Below, one piece after another: positions 7,963 through 16,789 of a stretch of DNA of 64,000 bases (within the stretch, counting starts at the first letter, position 1; the number at the start of each line of letters is the position of its first letter). This DNA is from Bryobacterales bacterium. Lineage in GTDB: Bacteria > Acidobacteriota > Terriglobia > Bryobacterales > Bryobacteraceae. The notes below the pieces were generated by a model, which did not search any database, was not told the origin of the DNA, and saw only the letters and a program-made list of their open reading frames with translations. The DNA is taken from the NCBI GenBank assembly GCA_003170295.1, contig PNAJ01000022.1:62001-126000 (forward strand). Direction: 5' to 3'. Both the position numbers and the translations under genes were made by a program.

Positions 7963-9947
7963 TCGCCGATCCACTCCAGGAACTGCCCGTACCACAACAC
8001 GCTATTTTGCGGCTTCGAAATCCAATGCCCCTCGTCAGGAAACAGCACCATTTTCGACGGCACCTTTTGCGTCTGGAGCGCCGTGAACAATTGCATCCCC
8101 TGGCCCACCGGAACCCGGTAATCGAGCTCGCCGTGCAGCACTAAGGTGGGCGTTTTGAAGTCCTTAGCAAAGTAACTGGGGGACCACTTCTCATACATGT
8201 CCGGATTGTCCCACGGCATGCCTTTGAACTCCCATTGCGGAAACCACAACTCCTCGGTTTCTCCCGCCATGCTGCGCAGATCGAAAACTCCTGCATGTGA
8301 AATAAGTGCTTTGAATCGAGTAGTATGCCCCAGCAGCCAGTCGACCATATAGCCTCCGTACGAACCACCCGCCGCCGCCATTCGGTCCGCATCCGCGTAG
8401 GGAAGCGCGGCCACATGATCGACCACCGCCATGATGTCTTCGTAGACCTTGCCGCCCCAGTCGCCGTTGATATCGTCGATGAACTTTTGCCCGTACCCCG
8501 TCGACCCGCGAGGGTTCGGCATCACCACCAAATACCCCGCCGATGCAAACACTTGCGGGTTCCAGCGATAGCTCCACGTCTCGCCCCACGCGCCTTGGGG
8601 ACCGCCGTGAATCAGAAACAGCACCGGGTATTTTTTCAACGGCGAAAAGTCCGGCGGCTTTACGATAAACGTTTGAATGCTATCGACCCATATTTCTTCG
8701 AGCGGCCGCACCGTGGAGGATGAAAGCGCCAAATCGTTGAAATGTGTGAGCGCAACGCCGGTGCCGGAGCCCGCCGTGGCGCGAAAAATCTCCACTGGTT
8801 TCGATCCGCTCTGCTGAGTGTAAATCATCGTCTCGCCGTCGGGCGTGAATTGAACATCATCGAGCGTCGATGCGCCGGAAATGATGGGACGCAAGCCGCC
8901 GCCTGACGCTGCAATCATCTGCAACCCAGTGCGGCCGCGATCTTCCGAGGTAAATACCAGCCTTTCCGAATCCGGCAGCCAGGTCATGCCTCCCACCCAA
9001 CGATCAAGGCCCTCCGTTAAGTTTGTAGTTTTTCCGCTGGCGCGATCGAGCACCATTAACCGCCAGCGATCGCTTTCATACCCGGCGCGAAACTGGGAGC
9101 GAAACGCGAGCATTTTTCCGTCGGGCGAATAGAGCGGCGAATTGTCCGCGCCCAGTCCGATGGTGATTTTGTGAATTTCTCCGCCTGCGATGGGAACGGT
9201 GTAGATATCGGAATTCGTGCTGGTGGCGGGATCCGGATCGACGTTCATCACGAACGCAACTTCAATTGAATCAGGCGAAATCGTGTAATCCTCGGGACCG
9301 CCGAGCGAAAACGGCGGGACATCGTAAGGGCCCGGCGTCAAATCCTTCACGTTCGAACCATCGGCATCGACTACTAACAAATGTTGGCGGCGCTTGGTTT
9401 GCCAAGCGGTCCAATGCCGGTAGAGCAGCGACGTGTAAACGCGCGCCTTGACCTTGTTCTGAGCCTCGGCGTCGATCTTATCCTTATTACACCGGTCGTC
9501 CGCGCCGCATTCGGGGTAGACGCTGGACTCAAAAACAATCTTTTTTCCATCGGGCGAAAGGAGCAGGCCGCCGGCCTCGGTAGAAAGCCGCGTGATCTGA
9601 CGTGCGTGACCGCCGGCGTTATCCATCACCCAAACCTGCGACGAGCCGCTCCTATCCGAAATGAAATAAATCAGTTCCGCATCGGGGGACCAGCGCGGGC
9701 GCTCATTATCGTTGCCTTCGTGGGTCAACTGGCGAGGCGCCGAGCCATCGATGCCCACTACGTAAATTTGCTTCGGCTTGACGTTCCTCTCGACATCCAC
9801 CGTTTGCACCGTGAACGCAACTTGCTTGCCGTTGGGAGAGAGCGCTGGCTCACTGACGCGCGATAAGCCGAGCATCATTTGAACGTCGAAGGTCTGCCGT
9901 TGCGCAAACAGGGCGCCAGATGTAAACAAAACCAGTACAAACCGCAT
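7941..9947 (-). CDS. S9 family prolyl oligopeptidase (acylaminoacyl-peptidase type)
   Basis: 668 residues with a signal peptide (MRFVLVLFTSGALFAQ), so it is exported. Residues 25-400 form a beta-propeller with TolB/WD40-like blades ('SPDGKKIVFES', 'SPDAELIYFISD', 'SPDGKMLAFRS'). The C-terminal alpha/beta hydrolase domain has the oxyanion region 'FLIHGGPQGAWGE', nucleophile motif GGSYGGYM (S529), acid D609 in 'HGELDYRVP' and H641 in 'DEGHWI'. All three catalytic residues are present. It should cleave short peptides in the periplasm. It is transcribed divergently from the YVTN gene across about 50 bp and is followed by the beta-helix lipoprotein. Confidence 0.93.
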   Translation of the reverse strand: MRFVLVLFTSGALFAQRQTFDVQMMLGLSRVSEPALSPNGKQVAFTVQTVDVERNVKPKQIYVVGIDGSAPRQLTHEGNDNERPRWSPDAELIYFISDRSGSSQVWVMDNAGGHARQITRLSTEAGGLLLSPDGKKIVFESSVYPECGADDRCNKDKIDAEAQNKVKARVYTSLLYRHWTAWQTKRRQHLLVVDADGSNVKDLTPGPYDVPPFSLGGPEDYTISPDSIEVAFVMNVDPDPATSTNSDIYTVPIAGGEIHKITIGLGADNSPLYSPDGKMLAFRSQFRAGYESDRWRLMVLDRASGKTTNLTEGLDRWVGGMTWLPDSERLVFTSEDRGRTGLQMIAASGGGLRPIISGASTLDDVQFTPDGETMIYTQQSGSKPVEIFRATAGSGTGVALTHFNDLALSSSTVRPLEEIWVDSIQTFIVKPPDFSPLKKYPVLFLIHGGPQGAWGETWSYRWNPQVFASAGYLVVMPNPRGSTGYGQKFIDDINGDWGGKVYEDIMAVVDHVAALPYADADRMAAAGGSYGGYMVDWLLGHTTRFKALISHAGVFDLRSMAGETEELWFPQWEFKGMPWDNPDMYEKWSPSYFAKDFKTPTLVLHGELDYRVPVGQGMQLFTALQTQKVPSKMVLFPDEGHWISKPQNSVLWYGQFLEWIGEWLKKPY

Positions 9948-9997
9948 GGACTTTCATTTTAGCGCGCTGCTGGAAGCATGATGCACAATAGAAAGAT

Positions 9998-10969
9998 ATG
10001 AAAACGATAGCGGCGGCACTGCTCGTGGGCGCCCATATTCTGGCGGCGCAAACGGCCTCTTTGATTGTGTTGAATAAAGAGGACAAGACGCTTGCCATTG
10101 TCGAGCCTTCCAGCAATGTCTTCTTCGCGAAGATTCCGACCGGGGAAGGTCCGCACGAAGTTGCCGTTTCTACCGATGGGCGATTCGCATTCGTTGGGAA
10201 CTACGGCAGCGGGCAAACGCCGGGCAGCACGATTTCCGTCATCGATCTGGTCGCACGAAAAGAGGTGCGGCGCGTGGATGTGAGCCCTCTGCGGCGTCCG
10301 CACGGCATCGCGTTTAACAACGGAAAAGTCTATTTCACCGCCGAGGTAAACAAAATCGTCGCGCGCTACGATCCCGCGACCAATCAGATCGACTGGATGA
10401 TCGGCACGGGGCAGAACAGCACGCACATGGTGATGCTGAACAAGGACGGCAGCAAGATTTTCACGGCGAATATTGGCTCCGACAGCATATCGATATTCGA
10501 ACGCGGGACGAATCCGATGAACTGGAACCAAACGGTGATCCCGGTGGGGAAGGGTCCCGAGGGCATGGATATTTCGCCGGACGGCACGGAGTTGTGGACC
10601 GCGCATTCGCGCGACGGCGGAGTTTCCATTATCGACATCGAGGCGAAGAAGGTGACAGAGACGTTGAGCCTCGGGACCAAGCGGTCGAATCGTTTGAAAT
10701 TTACGCCCGACGGGAAGATGGTGCTGATCACCGATCTGGACGCGGGACATCTGATCGTGCTGGACCGGGCTTCACGCAAAGAGGTGAAGCGCTTTGCGAT
10801 GGGAAAAACTCCGGAGGGCATTCTGATTACACCCGATGGATCCCGCGCCTACGTCGGCGTGGCGGGTGACAACCAAGTGGCGATTGTCGATCTGAACACA
10901 CTGGAAGTTATCGAACGAATCGCCACTGGCGCCGGCCCTGATGGGATGGCGTGGGCAGTACGGAAATAA
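9998..10969 (+). CDS. Secreted YVTN-type beta-propeller protein
   Basis: 323 residues with a signal peptide (MKTIAAALLVGAHILAAQ). The mature protein is a chain of about seven blades of roughly 42 residues, with the recurring pattern 'P.G.GP.....S.DG...' and 'I.ViDl....'. Examples are 'IPTGEGPHEVAVSTDGRFAF', 'ISPDGTELWTAHSRDGG' and 'TPDGSRAYVGVAGDN'. These YVTN/lactonase-like propellers are usually extracellular binding proteins; no catalytic function can be assigned. Its TAA is immediately followed by the ATG of the M20 peptidase gene, so the two are coupled. Confidence 0.85.
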   Translation: MKTIAAALLVGAHILAAQTASLIVLNKEDKTLAIVEPSSNVFFAKIPTGEGPHEVAVSTDGRFAFVGNYGSGQTPGSTISVIDLVARKEVRRVDVSPLRRPHGIAFNNGKVYFTAEVNKIVARYDPATNQIDWMIGTGQNSTHMVMLNKDGSKIFTANIGSDSISIFERGTNPMNWNQTVIPVGKGPEGMDISPDGTELWTAHSRDGGVSIIDIEAKKVTETLSLGTKRSNRLKFTPDGKMVLITDLDAGHLIVLDRASRKEVKRFAMGKTPEGILITPDGSRAYVGVAGDNQVAIVDLNTLEVIERIATGAGPDGMAWAVRK

Positions 10970-12196
10970 ATGAAACATTATTGTCTATACCTGACGATCG
11001 CGGCGCTTGCGAGTGCGCAGGATGCTGTGAGGCTCGCGGAGGATCCGACGGTGAAGGCTGCGCTCGACGCGGCGAAGCGCAACGAAGCGCACTTCATCGA
11101 CGAGCAGGCGCGGTTCTGCGAAATCGCTGCGCCGCCATTTAAAGAAGAGGCGCGCGGCAAAGAGTTCGAGCGGCTGTTCAAGAGTCTGGGCCTGGAAAAC
11201 GTCCGGATCGATAAGGCAGGCAACGTGATCGGCGTACGGAGTGGAGCCGCAGCGCATCCGAACCTGGTGTTCGCGGCGCATCTGGACACGGTGTTTCCGC
11301 CAGAAACCAACGTGAAAGTAACGCGCGAAGGAACGGTGCTGAAAGGACCCGGCATCGGCGACGATTGCCGGGGGCTCGCGGTCATGCTGGGCGTGATCCA
11401 AGCGTTAAAGGACGGCAACGTGAAGACACCTGGCACCATCACGTTTGTCGCCGACACGGGCGAAGAAGGGCTCGGCGATCTGCGCGGCACTAAGAATCTT
11501 TTTGCCGATAGCCTGAAGGGGCAAATCGATAAATTTATTTCCGTGGACGGCACGGGCTTGAGCATCACCAACATCGGCGTGGGAAGCTATCGTTACCGCG
11601 TGACATTCAAGGGGCCCGGCGGGCATAGCTTCGGCGCTTTCGGCATGGCCAATCCGATTCAGGCGATGGGTCGCGCGATTGCGAAGATCGACGCGTTCGA
11701 AGTGCCCACGAATCCGAAAACGACGTTCAACGTGGGACGCGTGGGAGGCGGAACGTCGGTGAATGCGATTCCGTTTGAAGCGTGGATGGAGGTCGATATG
11801 CGGTCCTCCGATAAAACCTCGCTCGAAGCGCTGCATGCGAAGTTCAAGAACGCGGTGCAGGAGGCGGTGGACGAGGAGAATAAGCGATGGACCGGTCGCG
11901 GCGCTGTTTCGGTGTCACCGGATCTGGTGGGCTATAGGCCTGCGGGAAGCACGTCTGCCGATTCCGCGATCGTGATTACGGCGCTGGCGGTGTCTAAGAT
12001 TTTTGGGCACAAAGAGGGCCTCCGCGAAGGGTCGACGGATTCCAATGTCCCCATGAATGCGGGAATTCCCGCAATCACGATTGGCGGGGGAGGCATCGGA
12101 ACGGGCGCGCATGCGTTGACCGAGGCGTTCGATACGAAAGATTCGTGGTTGGGAACGCAGAGAGCGCTGTTGCTGGCAGTGGCGCTGGCGCGGTAG
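10970..12196 (+). CDS. Secreted M20 family metallopeptidase (peptidase T-like)
   Basis: 408 residues with a short signal peptide (cleavage near ASAQ, residue 17). Two-zinc M20 motifs are intact: 'FAAHLDTV' (H104, D106), 'GPGIGDDCRG' (bridging Asp at 131-132), and 'ADTGEEGLGDL' (E165/E166). 'GPGGHSFGAFGMANP' marks the dimerisation lid domain, and 'GGGGIGTGAHALTEAF' carries the last His ligand. It is a di-zinc exo- or dipeptidase, here probably periplasmic. Its start abuts the stop of the propeller gene, and the HEAT-repeat gene follows 13 bp downstream. The three look like one operon for exported proteins. Confidence 0.92.
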   Translation: MKHYCLYLTIAALASAQDAVRLAEDPTVKAALDAAKRNEAHFIDEQARFCEIAAPPFKEEARGKEFERLFKSLGLENVRIDKAGNVIGVRSGAAAHPNLVFAAHLDTVFPPETNVKVTREGTVLKGPGIGDDCRGLAVMLGVIQALKDGNVKTPGTITFVADTGEEGLGDLRGTKNLFADSLKGQIDKFISVDGTGLSITNIGVGSYRYRVTFKGPGGHSFGAFGMANPIQAMGRAIAKIDAFEVPTNPKTTFNVGRVGGGTSVNAIPFEAWMEVDMRSSDKTSLEALHAKFKNAVQEAVDEENKRWTGRGAVSVSPDLVGYRPAGSTSADSAIVITALAVSKIFGHKEGLREGSTDSNVPMNAGIPAITIGGGGIGTGAHALTEAFDTKDSWLGTQRALLLAVALAR

Positions 12197-12209
12197 CAGG
12201 GTGAAATTT

Positions 12210-13076
12210 ATGAAAAATCTGATTGTTCTGATTTTCGTGTCCAGTGCATTCGCGCAAACTCCGGCGCCTGGTTCTGTAACACAACAATCTTGGAGTTTAA
12301 TCACCGAAGCGCTGGGCGACAAGAATCCCGACACGCGCGTGCAGGCGGTGCAATCGATGGGATTGATTGGCGCGCACGAGCCTTACATCAAGGCGCTCGA
12401 AGGGATGCTCGACGATAAAGACGTCGAGGTGCGCCTGGCTACCGTGACGAGTCTTGTCGACCTGAAGAACAAGGGCACGGTGGCGGCGCTGAAAAAAGCA
12501 CTCAACGAGGACATTCCCGAAGTCAGTTTCGCGGCGGCGAAGGCGCTGTGGGTTTTGAAGGATCCAGATGGCCAAGATGCGCTGATCTCGGTATTGAGCG
12601 GTGAAACGAAGGCATCCTCCGGATTCATTACCAAACAGAAGCGCGAAGCGCTGCGTATGCTGCACACCCCGCGGCCATTGATGATGTTTGCGATTAAAGC
12701 GGGAGCCGGGTTCGCGCCTGTGCCCGGTTTAGGTGCGGGCATTTCTTCCCTGCAAGGGATTCTGTCCGATCCCAGTATGTCGGGCCGTGCCGCAACCGCA
12801 CTGCTTCTGAGTTCCGAGAAAGATCCGCGCGTGCTGGCGGCGCTGATCGACGCGCTGCAGGATAAAGAAACATCGGTGCGCGCGGCGGCGTGTCACGCAC
12901 TGGCGCTTCGCAACGATCGAAAACTGGAGAAGGAGTTGATTCCGCTGCTCGACGACAAGAAAGCCTCGGTGCGGCTGCGCGCGGCCGCCGGGTGCTTGCG
13001 GCTGGAATCGTTGCCGGTGCCGGTGAAGCGCGCGGTTGCGCCGAAGGCGGCCGCGAAGGCGGACGCAAAGAAGTAA
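12210..13076 (+). CDS. Exported HEAT-repeat protein
   Basis: About 288 residues with a signal peptide (MKNLIVLIFVSSAFAQ). The ATG at 12210 is chosen over an in-frame GTG at 12201 because AGGGTGA lies five bases upstream. The mature part contains repeated helical pairs of about 31 residues ('DKNPDTRVQAVQSMGLIGA', 'DKDVEVRLATVTSLVDLKN', 'EDIPEVSFAAAKALWVLKD', 'DKETSVRAAACHALALRND', 'DKKASVRLRAAAGCLRLES'). They match PBS-lyase HEAT-like repeats, a protein-binding scaffold. The tail is Ala/Lys-rich. Third gene of the YVTN/M20 operon. No partner is known. Confidence 0.85.
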   Translation: MKNLIVLIFVSSAFAQTPAPGSVTQQSWSLITEALGDKNPDTRVQAVQSMGLIGAHEPYIKALEGMLDDKDVEVRLATVTSLVDLKNKGTVAALKKALNEDIPEVSFAAAKALWVLKDPDGQDALISVLSGETKASSGFITKQKREALRMLHTPRPLMMFAIKAGAGFAPVPGLGAGISSLQGILSDPSMSGRAATALLLSSEKDPRVLAALIDALQDKETSVRAAACHALALRNDRKLEKELIPLLDDKKASVRLRAAAGCLRLESLPVPVKRAVAPKAAAKADAKK

Positions 13077-13100
13077 GCTGAAAGTTCTCACAGGCTAAAG

Positions 13101-15272
13101 CTAGCGGACAAAGGCCTCTTGCAGCCCGCCGTCGACCTGCAGCGTCTGCCCGGTGATTTTCGCCGAGCGGTCCGACAGCAGGAAATAAGCGGCCTCCGCC
13201 TGATCCTCCGGCGTGATGGCCGCCTTGGTCAGCGTCCGCTGCGCGTAATAATTCGCGAGTTTGTCGCGCAGCGATTCATCGCTCTCAGACTCCTCAAACG
13301 CGATCGAGTACTTCACCAGCGACGCAATCACGCGGTCGCGCGGGAACATGGTCGATCCCGCCACGACCGTCGCGGGCGCCAGCGCGTTGACGCGCACCAG
13401 CGGCGATAATTCCACCGCCAGCCCGCGCACCAGATGATTCGCGGCGGCCTTCGATGCGTCATAGGCGAGCGAACCTTTTTTCGCCACTACCGCGTTTACG
13501 CTGGTGGTGATCACCAGGCTTCCGCGCAGTCCCTGCCGCGCGAAAATATGCCGAGCCTCGTCACCCACCAGGTAGCCGCCCATCACGTTGACGTCGAAAG
13601 TCAGTTTCCATTGATCGTCCGTCACGTGGCCGGCGCGATCCGGCGCAACATACACGCCCGCCGTGACGACGATGTTATCGACACCGCCGTAGGCGAGCAC
13701 GGCCTGCTTGAACATCTCGCGAACGCTCGCCCGATCGGTGATGTTTACCTCGACCCCGATGGCGGGCCCGCATCCGGAAATTCCCGTGCCCGCGACACCG
13801 ATCCCGAGCCCGTAGATTTTCGTCAGCTCCTTCGCCGTCGCGTCGGCCGCATTCTTATCGAGGTCGGCACAGACCACGTGCGCGCCTTCTTTGGCGACCC
13901 GATGCGCCACCGCGCGCCCGATGCCGTTGCCCGCGCCAACCACGATCACCACGTTGCGCGCCAGTTCTTTTTCCGGCGGCATGCGCTTCAGCTTCGCCTC
14001 TTCGAGCAGCCAATATTCAATGTCGAACGCTTCCTGCTGCGGCAGCGCGATGTATTCGTCAATCGCTTCCGCGCCGCGCATCACTTCCACTGCGCAGTTG
14101 TAAAACTCGGCGGTCACGCGCGATTCGCTCTTGTCCTTGCCGAACGCGATCATCCCGATGCCGGGAATCAGAATCACCGTCGGATTGGGATCGCGCATCG
14201 CGGGGGAATTCGCATGCTTCGAGCGCTCATAGTACGCGGCGTAATCCTTGCGATATTGCTCCAGACCCGCGGTCAGCTTGGTCTTGAGCGTGTCGAGATT
14301 TTCCTTTTGCGGATTCCAAGCGATGTAAAGAGGCTTGATTTTCGTGCGCAGGAAGTGATCCGGGCAGGACGTCCCCAGTTCCGCGAGGCGCGGCGCATCG
14401 TGGCTGTTGACGAATCGCAGAATGGTCGGATCGGATTGCAGCGTCGCGATGAAGCGCTTCTTTTTGGACACTTGCCCTCGCAGCCAGGGCAGCAACTCGA
14501 ACAGCAACTCGTCGCGCTCCGCATCGGGGATGGTGTCGTATTTCTTACCGCCGAACGTTTTCGCGCCTTTGTCGCGAGCTTCAATATAGTCCGCCGCTTT
14601 CTCGATCAGCGCCAGCGTCAGCTCGTAGCATTCTTTATCGTCATCGGCCCAATTAATCAGCCCATGCTGGCCCAGAATCACGCCCTTTCCCTTCGACTCG
14701 GCCTTGGCGATGCGTTCCAACTCCAGGCCAAGCTCGAAACCAGGCCGCAGCCAAGGCGTCCAGGTGATCTCGTTCCCAAAAATTTCCTTGGTCAGTTCCT
14801 TCGAACGTTTCGACGCAGCCACGGCGATCACCGAATTCGGATGCATGTGGTCGACGAATTTCTGCGGGACGAAAGAGTGAAGCGTCGTATCGATCGAGGA
14901 CGCGCGCGGATTCAGATTGAACGTGCAATGCGTGAACAGCCCGACCATCATGTCTTCATGCGGCGTCTTCGGACCTTTCTCTTTTCCCGAGGCATAGATC
15001 GCCTGCAACGCGAGCAGCTTGTCCTGATAGAGCGAAGAAAAATTTTCGAGCTTGCTGGTGCGCAGGTCGCCGCCCGAGCCCTTCACCCATAGCACTTCGA
15101 TTTCTTCGCCCGACAGCGGATCTTTTTCCATCAGTTTTGACGAGGTATTTCCGCCGCCCGTGTTGGTGATGCGCTGATCGGAGCCCAGCAGGTTGGAGCG
15201 ATAGACGAGACGCTCCGCCGGAGACAGAGATTTAGCCTTCTGGTCGTCCCAGAGGTGATTTACGTGTTTCAT
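13101..15272 (-). CDS. rhaD: Bifunctional rhamnulose-1-phosphate aldolase / L-lactaldehyde (short-chain) dehydrogenase
   Basis: 723 residues with two enzymes fused. Residues 1-420 are a class II aldolase of the FucA/RhaD/AraD group: metal-site His residues in 'VDHMHPNSVIAVAAS' and a third in 'LGQHGLINWADD'. Residues 435-723 are a short-chain dehydrogenase with 'VIVVGAGNGIGRAVAHRVA' (NAD-binding glycine motif), the YxxxK catalytic pair in 'LAYDASKAAANHL', and a final 'QTLQVDGGLQEAFV'. The fusion would split rhamnulose-1-phosphate into DHAP and L-lactaldehyde and oxidise or reduce the latter, completing rhamnose catabolism. No rhamnose isomerase or kinase gene is nearby. It is divergent from the DUF2089 regulator gene. 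Confidence 0.93.
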   Translation of the reverse strand: MKHVNHLWDDQKAKSLSPAERLVYRSNLLGSDQRITNTGGGNTSSKLMEKDPLSGEEIEVLWVKGSGGDLRTSKLENFSSLYQDKLLALQAIYASGKEKGPKTPHEDMMVGLFTHCTFNLNPRASSIDTTLHSFVPQKFVDHMHPNSVIAVAASKRSKELTKEIFGNEITWTPWLRPGFELGLELERIAKAESKGKGVILGQHGLINWADDDKECYELTLALIEKAADYIEARDKGAKTFGGKKYDTIPDAERDELLFELLPWLRGQVSKKKRFIATLQSDPTILRFVNSHDAPRLAELGTSCPDHFLRTKIKPLYIAWNPQKENLDTLKTKLTAGLEQYRKDYAAYYERSKHANSPAMRDPNPTVILIPGIGMIAFGKDKSESRVTAEFYNCAVEVMRGAEAIDEYIALPQQEAFDIEYWLLEEAKLKRMPPEKELARNVVIVVGAGNGIGRAVAHRVAKEGAHVVCADLDKNAADATAKELTKIYGLGIGVAGTGISGCGPAIGVEVNITDRASVREMFKQAVLAYGGVDNIVVTAGVYVAPDRAGHVTDDQWKLTFDVNVMGGYLVGDEARHIFARQGLRGSLVITTSVNAVVAKKGSLAYDASKAAANHLVRGLAVELSPLVRVNALAPATVVAGSTMFPRDRVIASLVKYSIAFEESESDESLRDKLANYYAQRTLTKAAITPEDQAEAAYFLLSDRSAKITGQTLQVDGGLQEAFVR

Positions 15273-15385
15273 GGTTTCTAGCGTTAGGATACCAGCGGTA
15301 GCGCTATTCTCGAAAGTTGAATCGTCTCAAGCGAGGCGTGCCGAGGGGGTCCCCCTAAAGGTTATTAAAGTGTGGTTGAAGTTTA

Positions 15386-15414
15386 TTGACTTTAATAAAG
15401 TTAAAGTGTATATT
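15386..15414 (+). promoter_or_regulatory. Sigma-70-type promoter with embedded palindrome, upstream of the DUF2089 gene
   Basis: TTGACT (15386-15391), a 17-bp spacer and TATATT (15409-15414) form a near-consensus promoter. The perfect 6-1-6 palindrome actttaataaagt (15389-15401) overlaps the -35 box and spacer. The 9-mer ttaaagtgt occurs at 15365-15373 and again at 15401-15409. The predicted transcription start is at or within a base or two of the ATG at 15421, and there is no Shine-Dalgarno sequence, which suggests a leaderless mRNA. The palindrome and direct repeats are good candidates for an autoregulatory operator. Confidence 0.7.
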
Positions 15415-15420
15415 CAATTC

Positions 15421-15723
15421 ATGAAGGAGCAGCCGCCGTGGTTGGACGCGCTGGACGAGGAAGATCTTCAGTTTTTGAAGCGATTCGTCCTCAGTTCGGG
15501 ATCGCTGAAAGCTTTGTGTGACGAGTACGAGGTGTCCTATCCGACGCTGCGCTCCCGGCTGGATCGTTTGATCGCGAAGGTGCAGGCGGCGGAAGACCCG
15601 AAGGTGGTGGATTCATTCCAGCGCAAACTGCATGTTCTGGTGGCCGATGGAAAACTGCCGGCGGCGATGGCTCGGGAATTGTGGAAAGCTCACCGCCTGG
15701 TCGGGGACGAAAGGACGAAGTAA
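15421..15723 (+). CDS. DUF2089 family helix-turn-helix protein
   Basis: 100 residues from the ATG at 15421. The core 'WLDALDEEDLQFLKRFVLSS' followed by 'GSLKALCDEYEVSYPTLRSR' is the helix-turn-helix of DUF2089, with the recognition helix at YPTLRSRLD. The C-terminal 40 residues form another helical segment. These are small transcriptional regulators, often next to a membrane protein gene, as here. An in-frame upstream GTG at 15271 would add 50 residues across the promoter and is rejected. The stop is two bases before the start of the membrane protein gene, so they form one transcript. It may autoregulate through the palindrome in its promoter. Confidence 0.85.
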   Translation: MKEQPPWLDALDEEDLQFLKRFVLSSGSLKALCDEYEVSYPTLRSRLDRLIAKVQAAEDPKVVDSFQRKLHVLVADGKLPAAMARELWKAHRLVGDERTK

Positions 15724-15725
15724 TC

Positions 15726-16067
15726 ATGACACAGCCGTGGTTCGATCCGAATCAATATGCTTGGATTCCAGGCACAGCCTATGGAGTCGCTGCCGGCCTG
15801 ATGGGAGGGCTCGTGGGTTGGCTGGTGCCTCGCGGCATTGCCCGGGGATTCATTCTCCGCGCCTGGTTCACGCTGTGGTTAGTGGCGATCGCACTTCTCA
15901 TTGTTGGGACGATAGCGCTGATCAACAAGCAGCCGTGGGGCGTTTGGTACGGCCTGCTGTTGCCTGGCGCGATCGGAACGCTGGTAGTGGGCGGGAACTC
16001 GCTGGTCATATTGAAGAGGTATCGCGAAGTGGAAGAGCGGCGGTTGGCGGCTAAGGATCTGCTGTAA
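15726..16067 (+). CDS. Small membrane protein co-transcribed with the DUF2089 regulator
   Basis: 113 residues with three clear hydrophobic segments and a possible fourth: 'GVAAGLMGGLVGWLV', 'FTLWLVAIALLIVGTIALI' and 'YGLLLPGAIGTLVVG'. It ends in a charged cytoplasmic tail (LKRYREVEERRLAAKDLL). The ATG is separated from the upstream stop by two bases and preceded by GAAAGGACGAAG. I cannot assign a function. The pairing of a DUF2089 regulator with a small polytopic membrane protein suggests the regulator may respond to an envelope signal or control membrane content; this is inference. Confidence 0.75.
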   Translation: MTQPWFDPNQYAWIPGTAYGVAAGLMGGLVGWLVPRGIARGFILRAWFTLWLVAIALLIVGTIALINKQPWGVWYGLLLPGAIGTLVVGGNSLVILKRYREVEERRLAAKDLL

Positions 16068-16081
16068 GGCCGGCCGGCGCG

Positions 16082-16288
16082 TCAAGCTCGGGCAAGCAAG
16101 AGTTCCTTCGCCAGTTCCAGAACTTCCAAAGCCAGTGCGCGGGACACCGTCGGGAATCCTTGAAGAAATTCGTCGAGTGTGTCGCCACCTTCCAAATAAT
16201 CGAACAAGTTCTGGACAGGCACTCGCGTTCCATGGAACACGGGTGTGCCGCGCATCGTTTCCGGATCTCGAATGATGGTGAGCGTCAT
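16082..16288 (-). CDS. DUF433 family protein (antitoxin-like), apparently without its toxin
   Basis: 68 residues from the ATG at 16288: 'MTLTIIRDPETMRGTPVFHG', 'TRVPVQNLFDYLEGGDTLDE', 'FLQGFPTVSRALALEVLELA'. This is the full DUF433 pattern (I..dp.i..G.Pvi.GTRIpV..l......g.s.eEi...fP.l....i..al). DUF433 proteins are winged-helix-like antitoxins normally followed by a DUF5615 PIN-like toxin. Here the next downstream gene is on the opposite strand, so it is an orphan. It starts 14 bp after the stop of the secreted protein gene and may share its transcript. Confidence 0.8.
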   Translation of the reverse strand: MTLTIIRDPETMRGTPVFHGTRVPVQNLFDYLEGGDTLDEFLQGFPTVSRALALEVLELAKELLLARA

Positions 16289-16302
16289 GCTCTCATCGTC
16301 GC

Positions 16303-16785
16303 TCAGTTGTTTTCTTCCTTGGTCGATTTCATCACAATTACAGCCCTGAGCCACCCATACTCGTCCGGAAGACTCATATAGTTTCCGTCCGCACGTCTAT
16401 AGGTCGGCGACCATGGCCTTCTCACGACCACGCCGGTGATGGTAAAGGTCGGCTCGTAGGGTCGCTTCTCCTTGCGCAATCGGCGGAGGAACGCAATATT
16501 CGATGCTTTCTGTTCTTCCGTGACTTCCACACCGAGAGCCGAAGCAAGATAAAGCCCGATGACGGCTGGCGCCGTGAAGAATCGTCGCGGCCAACCTGGA
16601 CACGGATCAGCATTGATTCCCTCACTCAAAAAGAATCCATGGTGTGAGGAGCCGGAGATTTTCCCACGGATCGTCGTCTCCCAATGATCCAATGTTGAAT
16701 TCAACACCTCGCACACGCTAAGCGACGCAGTCTGCGCGCCCGCGATGGAACAGGTACCGAGCATGATGAATACAAACTGGCGCAT
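16303..16785 (-). CDS. Small secreted protein of unknown function
   Basis: 160 residues from the ATG at 16785, giving a clear signal peptide (MRQFVFIMLGTCSIAGAQ). An alternative upstream start at 16992 would extend it across the M1 aminopeptidase gene in another frame and is rejected. The mature protein begins 'TASLSVCEVLNSTLDHWETT' and contains 'IRGKISGSSHHGFFLSEG', a pattern seen in several exported acidobacterial hypotheticals. It has two Cys (C25 and a second in DPCPGWP) that could pair. The start overlaps the stop of the M1 peptidase gene, suggesting an M1, secreted protein, DUF433 transcript. Confidence 0.65.
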   Translation of the reverse strand: MRQFVFIMLGTCSIAGAQTASLSVCEVLNSTLDHWETTIRGKISGSSHHGFFLSEGINADPCPGWPRRFFTAPAVIGLYLASALGVEVTEEQKASNIAFLRRLRKEKRPYEPTFTITGVVVRRPWSPTYRRADGNYMSLPDEYGWLRAVIVMKSTKEENN

Positions 16786-16789
16786 GACC

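Noticed and set aside
13434-15092. A 552-codon open frame on the plus strand opposite rhaD
   Set aside because: It is the antisense of a clearly functional aldolase/dehydrogenase gene, is Arg/His-rich without domains, and owes its length to high GC.
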